Below are positions 10,594 to 23,700 of a stretch of DNA of 64,000 nt, in pieces. Both the position numbers and the translations under genes were made by a program. The DNA is from Diospyros lotus (Eukaryota > Streptophyta > Magnoliopsida > Ericales > Ebenaceae). The notes beneath the pieces were generated by a model that saw only the letters and a program-made list of their open reading frames with translations, was not told where the DNA came from and ran no database searches. Location: contig NC_068352.1 in the NCBI RefSeq assembly GCF_014633365.1, forward strand, positions 32,707,310-32,771,309, written 5' to 3'. How positions within the stretch are numbered: position 1 is the first letter of the stretch; the number at the start of each line of letters is the position of its first letter.

Positions 10594-13500
10594 TCATGTT
10601 AAAGTGTTTTGACTTATGCTCACAATCTCCTTCAGCATTCGCCTAACACAATCCTTGATCTCATCAGGCACTACCAGCTGTGGGGGTACAGATTCCAAGG
10701 CATACAAAGTGATAACCCTCATAACGACAGCAAAATCCAAATTTTTGTAGTCGCCTTTCCACACACTCTCATTCACAAACTTGCATGATGATCTCAACGC
10801 ACATTTACTGCATACCTGAAGGTGAGCATACAATGGTGTAGAAGGAAGTGGATGCGTTAAAACCACAAAAGTTAATAACTTAAATGTTGATGTCATTCCA
10901 AAAGAAATCAACAAGAAAATATAGATCAGACAAGAGACAAGTGGAGAGGTTGAAACTCTGAACAAGAATACTTACAATTTGTTCCTGAATTCCAAAGAAA
11001 GTACGCAACCTCTTAGCAGAAAAGACAGTTTTCTTGCCAAGAGAAGGGCATCCAAACAGGGCCACCTTCTTCAGGTCACTGGCAGACAACCATCTGCAAA
11101 TCCATCCTTTAAGTTCATGCACTCAAAAGGAAGGGAGAGAAATAGATCACAAAGGGAAGGCCTAAAAAATAAACCATACAACAATTAGACGAGGCACGTG
11201 GATCACCAAGTTGAAAGTAAAAACAATAATATAGAAGATATAGTTACTCTTATCTCTGCAAGCTTGGACTTTTCAATGAGATGGTTGATTAGCTATTTAA
11301 CATAGTATTGGAGCAAGCAAAAGCCCTAAGTTCAAATCTCATTGCCAACCCCCATTATTTAACTAGGCGCATGTGTTTGGCCTAATTATGCAATGAAGTG
11401 TGGGCACAGGTGAGGGAGCATAGATAGAATAAAGATATTGATATACAAGATAAAGTAAACCTTTTTCCCTACTGACTTAGACTTTTAGATGAGACGGTGG
11501 TTAACAATTCAACAAACCAAAAGTTCCAGTTATAAGCATATCCTCTCACCTACGCCTCATTTTCCTCACAGACCATTATCCAACAGTGCATATTTTCCTA
11601 TTGCCATTACTATTGCATATCATCCCCCAAGTACATAACTATGCCGTCCCAATTTGGCCTCATCATAACCCTCAGAGGTCAATGACAATATTATATGGCC
11701 AGTGCCATTTGACTGATTCTCTTCGTTTGCCATTAGCCATCTCATTAATTGCACATGGCCAATCAAACTGCAGGATGCATCAATACAGTAATAAAATATC
11801 AGAAATATCAGAAATTACTACTCTTTCTTTTGAACCACACAGAGAGGCCAACCACACCCACTCCCACCACAAGTTCTTGGAAAATGTGTTTTGAACCCAC
11901 CTAAGTGAGCTTGAGTTGCAAGTTAGTCAATTTAAGCCATAAGGGATCTGATCTTTTTTTTCTCCGATCCAGCCACATGTTATACCTTCAGTATTCAAAA
12001 ATCAACTCATAGACATCAACACATGATAGAGCATAACTTTTCCCTTCTGCTTAAGATATAGTTTTTTTGTATTCTATCTTGCTAAATGTTCTGAGAAAGA
12101 GGAAGCAACAAAAGAGGACAAACCTTCAAACATGGCATAAGGACAGAAACAAAAGAATCAAACCGAATAACAGAATTTTCAGAAGGAAGTAGTATGATGG
12201 TTGTTAAACTTCATGAGAAAGATAAACAATAATTCAAGTATAAAGGATATCTTTCATCTCTATCTTTATAATTTTCTATATTTAGTTAATCAAACAAAGT
12301 TGAGTTAGATGAAAGCGTGTATATGCTTTTTGCTTTTTTATTTCTCCTCCACTTATTTATATTTTTGCTATTGGTAACATGATCTCATGGTGAATAGATC
12401 CAATCCCTACCATTCCTCTCCATAATTCTAGATTTGATTTTTTCCTTGTTTGGTTAATCAGTTTTGATTAGTTGCTGTTTTTTGTTAACATTTGTTTGTG
12501 CTAATAAGCTCATTATGGCCTTCCACAAAGAGTTTTATCATCTGTAACCATAAGCTTGGATTGCATCAACAACTTGTTTGTGCTGAGTTCAGTAAATTGA
12601 GACCACATATGCGGGATCACATTGCAACTTTTGAAACCTCCTTTCATAAGCTACCAAGCAGCACTGCACATATGCTAAGATAAGTCATTTCCATGATTTA
12701 GATTCAAGATGACCATTGAAGATTGATTGCAGGTTTTCATGTTTCAAGTTAATATCTCAATTCTATGAGCCAAATTTGTACACACATGCACATGCGTGCG
12801 GAAGTAAAACATCTATACCAAGAAAATTAACAACCCCCCCCCCCCCCAAAAAAAAAAAAAAAAAACACTTGTATAAGATAAGTATTTCAATCCATGCTCA
12901 TCTTGAAGGTGAAGTTAAGAGTTTAAGTCAAATTAAGAGAGAGAGGTTAAGTTTAGATGATATGTATATGTGCAAAGTTAAGTATAAGAGATAACCTTTA
13001 TCTTTAGAGTTCTCTATATTGGTTTGTATTTATTGAACTGGGTTGAATTAAATTAAATAATCCTATTATGTTCCTCTTGTAGATGTCGGTGTCAGCCAGC
13101 AATTAACAATATATTAGTAAGAAAAAACCAACTGCAGAAGGAAAAAAGAAGTACACCATGAGTTGGAAGTTCATGTTGTTTTTAACATTCAAATAAATTG
13201 TCAGAGATCCCAATTTCCTTGGCTGATTTGGAGCCAAATAAACCACTTATAGCGTCCACACTTGCATAGGTTCCCAAAACAAAGAGGAAAAAAAGTCCAT
13301 ACAGCGTGCTTTTCCTATCCATAAACCCCAGACATGTAACAGCAGTTTTACATAATAACCCATCTTGTTTCAGATTTAATTCTTAGTTTGTCAAATTGAC
13401 AGACAGACAGAATATATCTTATAGGCAAATACTTGAAACAGGAGGTGCAAAAAATGTGAACATACGGAACACTGTATCCCAAATGCAACCCTTTGACATC

Positions 13501-15134
13501 CTTAGAACACGGTTGAACATTATCTTGATTAGCCAAAAACCAGACTGCCTCAAGTACAATGTATTTCCAGGATTGCTTGTAGTATTCACAAATTATGAAC
13601 CTGACTCCCAAAAAGAAAACTTTGAAGAGAAGGAAGTGCAGCTGTTACAAACAAGATAGTGACGCTACATTGGGCAGTCATTGCCTGAATATCCATCATA
13701 ATTATTGATAGACCCTGACAGGGACAGCATGAAAGATTCCAAAAGGCAGTTACAGAAGTGAAGAGATTTTTATGCTTGTCATGTAATAAAAAAAGTGTAA
13801 GTCAATTTACTATCTAAATGTTCTGCTTAAAATTAGAATATTGATGGAAAATGAACTTCCTCAACTATCTCATGTACAATATATAATTATACCTTTGTGT
13901 TACCGTGTATTCTTTTAAACCTATGTTCAACATGTTCAATTTTCATCTTCTATTGTAACCACTGGGTGGTTTTTTTTCTGGATAAAAATTAACTAATGGG
14001 TCCATTTTGAGAAAAATGAATGGGAAAACAAGATAATTCAACAATTAGCATAAGGCCACAGAGATACAATATGAAATCAGTGATTCCTTGGTCATGTGAG
14101 GGTTACAGTATACTAGACCTACTGGCATGAGATCGAGTTGTCAGTGGAAACTGCAAGCTTCAAGATATGGTAATTTACCTACAACAACTACAGAGAAGTA
14201 AAAGAAAGAAAAACTACTTGAATATATGGTCAATAATTGGAGACTCTGAAGCAAAACTACTTGAAGATAAGCTGGTAAAAACTAGCCTAAATGTAACACA
14301 CACACAAAGACAAGCACATACAACACGAATCAAAGCTCGAATCAAGAATGAGGGTTGCATCAAACAAACATGAATTAAAGAGAAGTACATAGGTAATAGG
14401 AGATAAACGATGGTTGTAAATAACTGTTCTTACTTCCCAATTTCCTGGTTATTCTGGCCAAACTTCTCGGCCGCAAACTTGATAAAGTCACGAGCATAGC
14501 TATTCTCAAAACAGCTAACATCGAACTTGTTTGTCGGCAAGAAATTAGCATTGTTAAAATACCCTTCCTTGTACAAGTGAGTCACAAACAGCATCATATC
14601 CGGCGAAAGCTCCTTGTAAACCGCAGGATCCTCCATTGTCAATGCCTCCACATTCTCAATGTTTCCACTACCACTACTAGCCTTACCTGAAAACAGCGCA
14701 TATAAGCTCGTGGGCTTAGATTTGCCCTTCAAAAACGCATCACCATTTCTAGGTTTCTTCTTTAAATCACTGCTAATTTCTTTCTTTTCACTCTTTCTTT
14801 CTTTCAACCCCTTCACCGCTCCCTCCAGTTTTCGCAATCTTCCCTTCAATTCATTGGTGTCGATTTGGTTTTCACCGTCGCTGTATTCAAGCTTCTCGAT
14901 CAATCCGACGGCTTCCTTGAACAGAACGTGCAAGGGCTTCTTTGGCTTCTTCTTTTCTTCATTGGTACCGTCCGAACCAGCCCATTCAACGTCGAATAGC
15001 GCTGAATTCGATACGGGCTTTGTAAACATTAAAGAGGTGTGACAAGCTGTAGCTGAAGAACCATGAAGGTGACTCTGCAGAGGTTTTAGGATTATTCGGA
15101 AATGCCGGTAAAGAAGACTTCTGAAGAGAGACAT
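10594..15134 (-). CDS. Putative organelle-targeted protein with C-x25-C-x2-C-x5-C cysteine cluster (VAR3/OZ-related conserved region)
   Basis: Three exons on the minus strand: 15134-14434, 11093-10976 and 10815-10594 (TGA), joined in frame to about 346 residues. The N-terminus (MSLFRSLLYRHFRIILKPLQ) is Arg-rich without acidic residues, as in a mitochondrial presequence. Residues about 40-190 are Lys/Glu-rich and probably partly coiled. The conserved part starts near 205 (ARDFIKFAAEKFG) and includes WLSASDLKKVALFGCPSL, AKRLRTFFGIQEQI, VCSKCALRSSCKFVN and AVVMRVITLYALESVPPQL. From memory this resembles the region next to the RanBP2-type fingers in plant organelle zinc-finger proteins (VAR3/OZ), but no such finger is present. 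Cys249, 275, 278 and 284 could bind a metal or Fe-S cluster (inference). The gene is solid; its function is not known to me. The 3.34-kb first intron shows only a C/A tract near 12832 and decayed transposon words near 11240-11340. Confidence 0.85.
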
Positions 15135-15523
15135 GTTTGGAACTGTTCGGATGGGAGATCATCACGGTACCAGAGAGATTGAAGAGAACGCCATTGAAGG
15201 GCGGCGGTAGAGATGGTTTACCTGAATTTGGGGACTCGTATCGTAGGGGGTTTAAGGCTTTAAGCTACGCTTATAAACGGGTCTGCTTCGATCCGAACCC
15301 GCTTCGAATTTAGAGCTGTGCGGAGTCGAGTTTACAAAGAACTGAATTAAAGGACTTGTTTGGTACCTTATAATTTAATTTAACACAATTCATACTACGT
15401 GTTATAGTGTGTTTTGGTTTCGTGTATATGATTAAATATTTTATTAAATAATTATAATTAAAAATTAACTCAATCTCATTAATTTATTAAATATTTTAAT
15501 ATAATTAAAATTATATCACTAGC
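15135..15523 (-). promoter_or_regulatory. 5' UTR and promoter of the organelle-protein gene
   Basis: Upstream sequence on the minus strand. The first ~170 bases are GC-richer, as expected for a leader, then the sequence becomes AT-rich and passes into a family A element at 15524. No specific motif was assigned. Confidence 0.35.
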
Positions 15524-15857
15524 TAAATTTATATTTTTTTTGTGTGACTACTCAAATATTTCGTTGTTTCAATTATATTTCTAGACTTGTATTTTTGAAT
15601 TAATTTAATTCTTATACTTTGATTTTTTTTTATATGATAATATAAATTTTTCATTATTTCAATTTTACCTTTTAACTTATATTTTTTAGTTAATTTAATT
15701 TTCATATTTTTGTTTAAATAAAGTGTGACGTATATTTTATTCATATCAAAATATGAAGATTAAATTGACTTAAAAGTTAAGTTTAATGGTATAATCAAAA
15801 TAATAAAAAATTTAAATAACGACCAAAAAAAATAAAAAAATACAATTATATGAATTT
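15524..15857. repeat. Family A palindromic AT-rich element, copy 3
   Basis: Left end AGCTAAATTTATATTTTTTT; right end ACAATTATATGAATTTGGCC, its approximate reverse complement. Internal direct units carry TATGATAATATAAATTTTTC, TTTCAATTTTACC and TTAATTTAATTTTCATATTT, followed by inverted versions. About 334 bp, roughly 400 bp upstream of the minus-strand gene start. Confidence 0.75.
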
Positions 15858-17590
15858 GGCCCATAACCTTTACTCAATTCAACCCAATCTCAAACTCGAT
15901 AAATGAGTAAAGTTTCGTCCTCTTTAATATTGTTTCATTTACTTTTAAAGATGTTTGTATTTAACTATTTTATGAGTTAAACTCTATAATAAATGTTACG
16001 AACAATTGTTAATGTTCAGACTTAGTTCAAACTATACTCATTTAACTTAAATTGAGTCGAATTTAAACTTGTTGTGAATAATAAATTATTAAGTTAATTC
16101 AATAATAAGAAATTATAGGTTCTGTTCATGAACAAATAATTTGTTTATAAACAAAAATACAATCATTTATAGATGAACTGTTTTTTAATGAATGGTTCAT
16201 ATAATTATATTATTTAACAAAATTATATATTTTGAAACAAATAAATAAATAAAATAAATCATAAAATAGCTTATATATATTCTTATTAAATGAACAAATA
16301 ATCAAAATTTTAACAAATTTTAAATGAATTATAGATAAACTTGTTGATAAACATAAATGAATTGATCATTTATTAAATGAACTCTAAGTTTTTATTTAAA
16401 TTTATTTATTTAGAAAACATAAACAAGTCTGGACAATACTCAAGTAAAAAATGTATTCGTCGCGAGGTATGATACATTAACACTTACGTAAATGCCATCT
16501 AAACACTATTTAACGATGTTTATATTTTGTTAATAGAGTTATTTTTTTATAAAAAAATAAAAATTATAAAACTTCAAGAGTTTGTACTAAGATATACATT
16601 AAACAACACGACAAAAAATGAATCTAAACTATAAAAATAAAAAATCCAACTATATATATAAAAAAATTATATACAAATGATACAAATATAAAAAAAAAAA
16701 ATTCAAATGTCTTCTAATCTGAAATTTAAACTTTTTGTCTTCATTTGTCTTTCCTATCTAAACATTACAAGGTTTTTGACGCGAGTATTGACATTTGTGA
16801 TGTTACCATCTAGTTAGTCATCAAATAAAACTAAGAAAGGATTGCGATTATTTTTACATATATCATCCACTTAAACATTATAAATTTTCTTATATGAATA
16901 TCAATATTTGTGATGAAAATGCCCGATTACACACCTAAGATACTTAGTGAGAACAATGTAAATTTTGAATAATATCAATTCGGTAACATCGCTAAGTATT
17001 ATTTAACTTTTGATGCAAATGTCGATATTTGTAATGAAAATACCTAGTTACACATTTAAGATACTTAGTGAGAATAATGTAACTTTCGGATACCATCAAT
17101 TTAATAACTTTCTTAAGTGTTATTTAACTTTTGACGTAAATATCAATATTAATAATAAAAATACCTAATTATTCTTTAAATAATAATTTAAAATATAAAA
17201 TATACTTTTATATTTTAAATTATTATTTTATGTAAAAATTGATATTTGTAATAACAACTCTCAATTATTAAGTAATTTAGAATAGAGGGGGCAAAAATGT
17301 ATAAACTAATTTTCACAGACAAAAATATTTGTTTTTATTTTGAAAGGCAATTTTATAAAAATGTTAAATTTATATTAAAGTATTAATGCCTTTATCGATT
17401 AGATATTTTTATTAGTCTGGATTTAAAAGACGACAAAGTCACTGACTAGACCAACCCATGAAGTTCTTCGCTTCGCATCATTCACACTCATTGTATGACT
17501 CCGACATCGGCAGAGCACGTGTTTCAAGCTTCCATGCCAAAACCAAATTCCGGCGCCCTATCTCCGATCGCCTCCGCTCTCTCCGATTCC
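15858..17590. other. AT-rich spacer upstream of gamma-glutamyl hydrolase
   Basis: No gene seen. It contains the tandem ~121-bp repeat (16790-17170) and, near its right end, the probable promoter and leader of the hydrolase gene. A CACGTG core occurs at about 17516-17521. Reading frames in this stretch are short and AT-biased. Confidence 0.5.
16790..17170 (+). repeat. Tandem ~121-bp repeat, about three degenerate units
   Basis: Successive units contain GACATTTGTGATG, CAATATTTGTGATGAAAATG and CGATATTTGTAATGAAAATA, each followed by TTACACA-TAAGATACTTAGT and then CTAAGTATTATTTAACTTTT. The repeated CTAAGTATT/CTTAAGTGTT words at about 16991 and 17112 give the period. An inverted relative is at 6230-6490. 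Confidence 0.7.
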
Positions 17591-17705
17591 GATGTCGCCT
17601 CATTCTCTTTCGAGTGCTCCCTCTAACCTCGCCGACTCTTCCACCGGATCGTCTCCGTCTCCCTCCGCCGCATCTTCCTCCTCCTCGCCGGCTCGCCTCT
17701 CCGAC

Positions 17706-20700
17706 ATGTGGAACTACATCTGGATTCCGTTTCTGATTTCTCTGTCAAAGGATTTTAGTTCGGTCAAGGCTCAATCTGCGATCCTCTTGCCGAGCGAGGC
17801 TCCGCGGTCGCCGAGCTGTCCGGCGGCGGACGCCAACCTCAATTTCCGGCCAGTGATTGGGATCCTCAGCCATCCCGGGGACGGCGCTTCTGGACGTCTA
17901 AACAATGCCACCAGTGCTTCGTACATCGCCGCCTCATACGTAAAGTTCGTCGAAGCGGCGGGAGCTAGGGTCATTCCTCTTATTTATAACGAGCCTCCTG
18001 AGATTCTCTACAACGTAATCGGACTCTCTTCTGCTTTTGCTTTTGCTTTTGCTCTTTTCCCCCTTAATTTTTAAAAATGAAACGTTAATTTGGAATAATA
18101 GCTGTGACGATTCCGTGGCTCGAACTGTTGCTCGGTCCAGTACGACTGTATTAATGAAAACCGAGAACATGGAGATGGATGAAAATTAAGAAGGGAGGAC
18201 GAAACACTAAAAACTCAGACGAGCTTCAGTGGTTTGAACCGTTGTTCGGTCCAGTCCGACCGGATCAATTATAACCGGGAACATGGAGGAAAATTAGGAG
18301 GAAATGAATGAAAGCTCAGATCAGTTTTTGTTTTGGTTTTGCGGAAAATGAAAGCTCGGTTCAGTTTTTTTTTTATCGGATAAATAGGTTTAAGTCAATT
18401 TTCTCCAGGCAACCTTTCTGAGGAAAATTAACGCAGAGCAGAAAAGAGTTTAGTCGACAGATTTGCTTAAAAGAATTGAGAGTAACCGGAAGAACCATGT
18501 CAATTGCCCACTTTGTCGAAATCAGAATCTGAAAATTCGTGTGTATCCTTCTTCATTTTTGATATGCATTATTTCTTTATAGCAACTGCATTTCAGATTC
18601 TAGTGGTTGCTTTTATTTAGCAGCTTGACAATTTCTACTAGCATGCCATGTGTTCTATGTCCCTTAAAATATTCTAGGATTTTCATTGCTTCTTCCAAAA
18701 TTAGTACATCTGTAGTTTGCTAGAGAAGGATTCGTGTATATTCTTTAGCTGTTTTTTGGGAGCCGATTTTCCTCTTTGATCATGCTAATGTCTATAATTT
18801 GTTGGCAGAAACTCAATCTGGTCAATGGGGTGCTCTTTACAGGAGGGTGGGCCAAAAGTGGTCGCTATTTTGAGGTTGCTGAGGAAATCTTTAAGGTCAT
18901 TTTCTATCTGTTTTACATGTGATTAAAAATCTGTTGGAGAAGCACGCAAAACATAACATTAATTTCAGAGAAGATGGTTAAGAAAGAGCTCTCTAAGATT
19001 TGTATTGTTTCTATTTACTGGATTGGTGCAGTTGATAATGGGGTTTTGTGTTTCTTATTTCACACAGAAAGTTTTAAAGAAGAATGATGCAGGAGACCAT
19101 TTTCCTCTGCTTGCCATCTGTTTAGGCTTTGAACTACTAACAATGATTATCAGCAAGGTAGCTTGACTCCTTTACACTTTCTCTAATATCTAACTGTGTT
19201 ATTCTGTTTCTGGTAAGTTATAAAGAATACTTCTTGATATTACCTTTGAAACTTTAATACGTATTTCTTAGTATTGACATATTGGTAATGCTACAAGGAC
19301 AATAACATTCTTGAATCATTTAAAGCAACGGATCAGGCATCTACTCTTCAATTTGTGAATGATGTAAATATTGAAGGAACAATCTTCCAGAGGTACATGG
19401 TTTCTCATGATTGCCTTTTGATGTTAAATTTATAATAGTCCCACTTTGCTCACATGAAATTATTTTGATTCACCATTAAAACATTTCTTTTAGTGGAATT
19501 TTACTTGAATGATTCAGAATAACATGGTGAACTAAAATTGTATGAATGCAAAAGGTTGAAAAAGCATCTTTTGTATTTCATGTATGTTTTAATTTGCACA
19601 AGGATTGAATTGATTTTTACTTTGTTTGAAGAGAACTCAAACTTCCACGTATTATTGAAAGGTTCTCTATCAGTGTATTGGACAGGCTTTTTATGTTATA
19701 TTAGAGTTTCAATTTGAAATTATTAGGTGTTAGTTTGGTCATTTAAATCATTATTATAGTTTTGCTCATTCATTGGTTGTGATTTTTTTAAAATAATTTC
19801 TTATAAGCAATAAAGTCCATAGAAGGAAGAAAGCACTGCCAAGAGGCAAACTTGTACAAAAGAGGATGCCAAGCCTCATTGCATTAGATTGAGAAGAATG
19901 TGGATGGGCACAGTGACATGTGCTGCTTTATTGGAACTAGGATGATGTCTCCCATGCTATTCTCACGTTAAATATTTGCATCCTTCTGCAGGTTTCCTCC
20001 GGATTTACTTAAAAAATTGAGTACTGATTGCCTTGTCATGCAAAACCATAAAGTGAGTCATAACATTATATCGCTTTCCATTCCATGATACACTGTATTA
20101 TCTATTCTTATATCCCACTCCTACAGGATGCATTTTCTAGAAGGATTGCTTTTATGCCAATCTTCTCAATGACCTGACTTGCATGGAAAAGCAATTGAGT
20201 GATAGTATGAAGTACCTTACTGAATCATAACTTTTCCAGAACCTGCAATGGTGCATCATTGTACCTTCCAATGCATGTTAACGGTCTTGAATAGGTTGTC
20301 ATTGTTATTATTGTCATTATCACTACAAGGTTTAATCTCACGAAGTGGGATCATCTACATGATTTCTAGCTCCCCAATCATTTTTACCCATTGCTGTATG
20401 TTTTGGAATGTTGTTCTGTTTCATGTCATGTTGAAAGGTTTCCGACTAAATGTTCTCTTGGTTTTTCCCTACCTCTTTTATTACAAACTCCTGTTTTATC
20501 CATTTGCCTCACAGGTGCATATATTAGCCTTTTTCTTTTATCACATAGCTAGACTATTTTAATCCCCTCTATTGTATCTTATCTATAATAGGCACCACTT
20601 TAATTTTATTATGGGTATTCTCATTTAATTATGTATTTTCTTGTATGGTGTATCCGGTATAACATTTTCATATAAATTATGCTCATATTCTGTACATGGT

Positions 20701-23700
20701 GGTATCTAACTGACTTGAGATTCCCTTGCTAGAGGGGGTGCATCTAGCGTAAAATTTTGCCACATTGTTCTTTTGTATGGATTTGTATTGTCAATGTGAT
20801 TTTTAGAATTCAACTGACGTTATGAATGCTGTGCCTCTAACCCTAACATGGTTAGGATAAGATGCAGTTAATTTTATACCTATTCTCTTCTAGCTATTCC
20901 TTGTAACTGCCCCTCTAAATCCTCCCAAAATTTGGCTTTTATCTCTTCTCCCAACTTAAGTTCTGATGCATATGTACTTGCAATATTCAATGTCCTTTTT
21001 CGTTAGAACAACTTTAACTACATAATCCTATCTTCCAACATCTTCACATCTGCTATCTTATCCTCTCAAGTCTCTTCAATAATTAGAAAATACAATTTTT
21101 CCTTTTAGAGAATACATTTTTTTGTTATAATCAGAGTTTTGAAAGTTAAATGTGTTACATGGTATTGAAATTAATGGATTTTGCACTTAATAATTTCTTT
21201 GGTGGTTTCAAGTAAGTATTTTCTTACTGTTTTGTTATAATGAGAGCTCTGAATGTGAAATGTGTTATGTGATATTGAAATTAATGGGCCCTTGCACTTT
21301 ATAATTTGTTCACCGTTTTGAAGTCAGTATTTTTTTTCTCACAATTTGCCTTCCTTTTATTTCTGTGCTTTCTTTTCTTCATTTTTCGCTGTTAAACACT
21401 TTGAAGGGAAGCTGGTTGTTGTATGTGTTGCTTTAAGAGTATGTGCTGTTTCGCAGCCTATTGAAATTTTTCATTGACCTTGAAAGTGGTATGTGTTCTC
21501 CTTGCATGGTTCCTTGTTGGTATTGAGGTTGCTAGGAAGATGATACTGGGCATAAAATTCTGCACTTTCTGCATGCTGAGCCCCAAAGAAAAATGCCTAT
21601 ATCTTCAGGCATGAACAACTCATGCTGAAACCACACAAAGGAACAAAAACAAAAAGATGTCATCTCTAAGTCCCACAAACGGGGAAACAGGAATGGTCCT
21701 CTTCCAGCAATGAATTAAACACTTGTTGAATACTCTCTGAATCCTTTTCCTGTTGATATAAAAAAACCATCAGAATTTGGTTTTATCATCCTTTCTATTC
21801 CACTCATGCACAAACTTATGATTTGTCATGACTTTAATCTGAGCTGGTTGTATTTGTTATGCAACAGTATGGTATATCACCAGAAAGGTTTCAAGAGAAC
21901 AAGGAGCTATGTGGTTTCTTCAATATCTTAACCAACAGTGCAGATTCAGATAATAAGGTATCTAGCATTGTCTATCTATTATGTTTTATTGATTATTGAT
22001 TCATGTGACATCTAGCTAGATTTTAGTTTCCAAGGTCTTCTATGGGCTTGAATGTTCTATATAATTAAAGTTTATTTGTATCAGGTTTATGTCTCCACAG
22101 TTCAAGCATATAGTTATCCTGTTACTGCTGTCCAGTGGCATCCAGAGGTATCATTTCAGAACTGTTGGTCATTATATTTATAATGGTGAATATGAGATTT
22201 ATGATATTTTTGCTTTTCTTAGTGTTATTTTTGTTTTTCCCCTGCTGTTATCATTATCTACTACCATGCTTGGTTTATTCATTTGAACTTTCCATGATTT
22301 GCTGCCGCTTTTGTTCTGGAGATGATTTTTGCTCCCTTGTTTGGGTGTTTTAGGGCATATCTGAGCTAGCTAACTAATCCTTTGGGATTCATATTCTTAA
22401 GATCTGACTTTTATGTGAATAACTACATTTTTCTCTTAAGAAGGTCCCTCAGTTGGTACTTGAAATAAAAAAAAAAATAGGACACTCAGTACCCATGTTA
22501 CCGTCTCTGGTTTTTACTTCTTGTTAATTCCCCTTTCTCATTAGACTAAATTTATCATTTTCAGAAGCTCATTACCCACCCCTGTCAAGATCCCCCACTT
22601 CTATATTCTCCTAATGTATGTAAACAAAGTATTTGTATGCCGTTCTTCACCTGTGTTTATCATTGTCATCTGAAAAACATAAATGCAAAAACAAAGACTT
22701 GACATGATGCTGACATGTTGACTATTGGAAGACTAAGAAACCTCAAAGAGAGAGGGGTATAACCTTATTAAAAAAGGGCAAGGTGGTAGATAAATATCTA
22801 TATGCATCTCTAAGATGGAATTGACGGACAGAGGAAAGAAGAGAAACGAAAATGGAAAAATGTAAATAAGAAGGAAAAGAAAAGATGCCAAAACTGTAAT
22901 TTTATTTTGGTAATTATTTGTGCGATAGAACTTTTATGGTTAGAACAGTGGAGGCGTTGGTGACACACTTCTAAGAATTCTAATACAAGTAGGGACCCAT
23001 CTTATGAAAGTATTTTCAGTTATGTGGCTTGAGTATGATATGCACATATAAATAGAATGTATACAAAATGCAAGTGGATGAGTTTTTGTTTTATGTCATC
23101 ATACTATTTGAGTGGCAACGTTAGTGAATTGGGGGAGCTTTCCATTCTTCACTTACTTTCAGTTAAGTGGAAGTATATTTTCGAGTGAATTTCAGGTAGA
23201 TTCTTTTCCACCATCCTAACGATTTTATCATATTCTGGAGAATTTAGTCATGTCCTTCTAGGGCACCTATTGTGTTTATATTTTATGTTCATGTGATGTA
23301 GTACAGCTAGTCCAGTAATCATAGTTGTAATTGTTCTGTTTTGTTGGAGAGAACCTAAACAAAACTCATTGAAAACCCTAATAGTTAAACATGTGACATT
23401 TGAATCATGATGGGGTAATGGCTAAATTTTAATTATGAGACAGGAGTGCAAAATTTTACTCAAGAGACCTTTTGGAAATGGCAAATGGAAAATTGTCACA
23501 TGTGGCATTCTTGCTCTTGAGTTTTGACTTACTAAGTAAATAGAATTGTACAATGTGTCAAATAAAGGGTATTGTTGGCATGGATTCTTATCACATGCCT
23601 TTTAAATCTTGCAAATGTATAATTCTGACTAATCAGGTATTGTGTATGCCATGAAAGCCGCTAAAAAAATGAGACACTTTATACAATTAAGCAATGCATC

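Noticed and set aside
11240..11560. tRNA- or SINE-like sequence (AGTTCAAATC word) in the organelle-gene intron
   Set aside because: One B-box-like word without a folding tRNA body, tail or target duplication is insufficient; probably decayed transposon sequence.
12832..12994. Short frame spanning the C/A homopolymer tract
   Set aside because: Translation is dominated by Pro and Lys runs from the homopolymers; not coding.
14659..15042. 127-codon plus-strand frame opposite the organelle-protein exon 1
   Set aside because: Antisense shadow of the Lys/Glu-rich region (Phe/Ser-rich translation).
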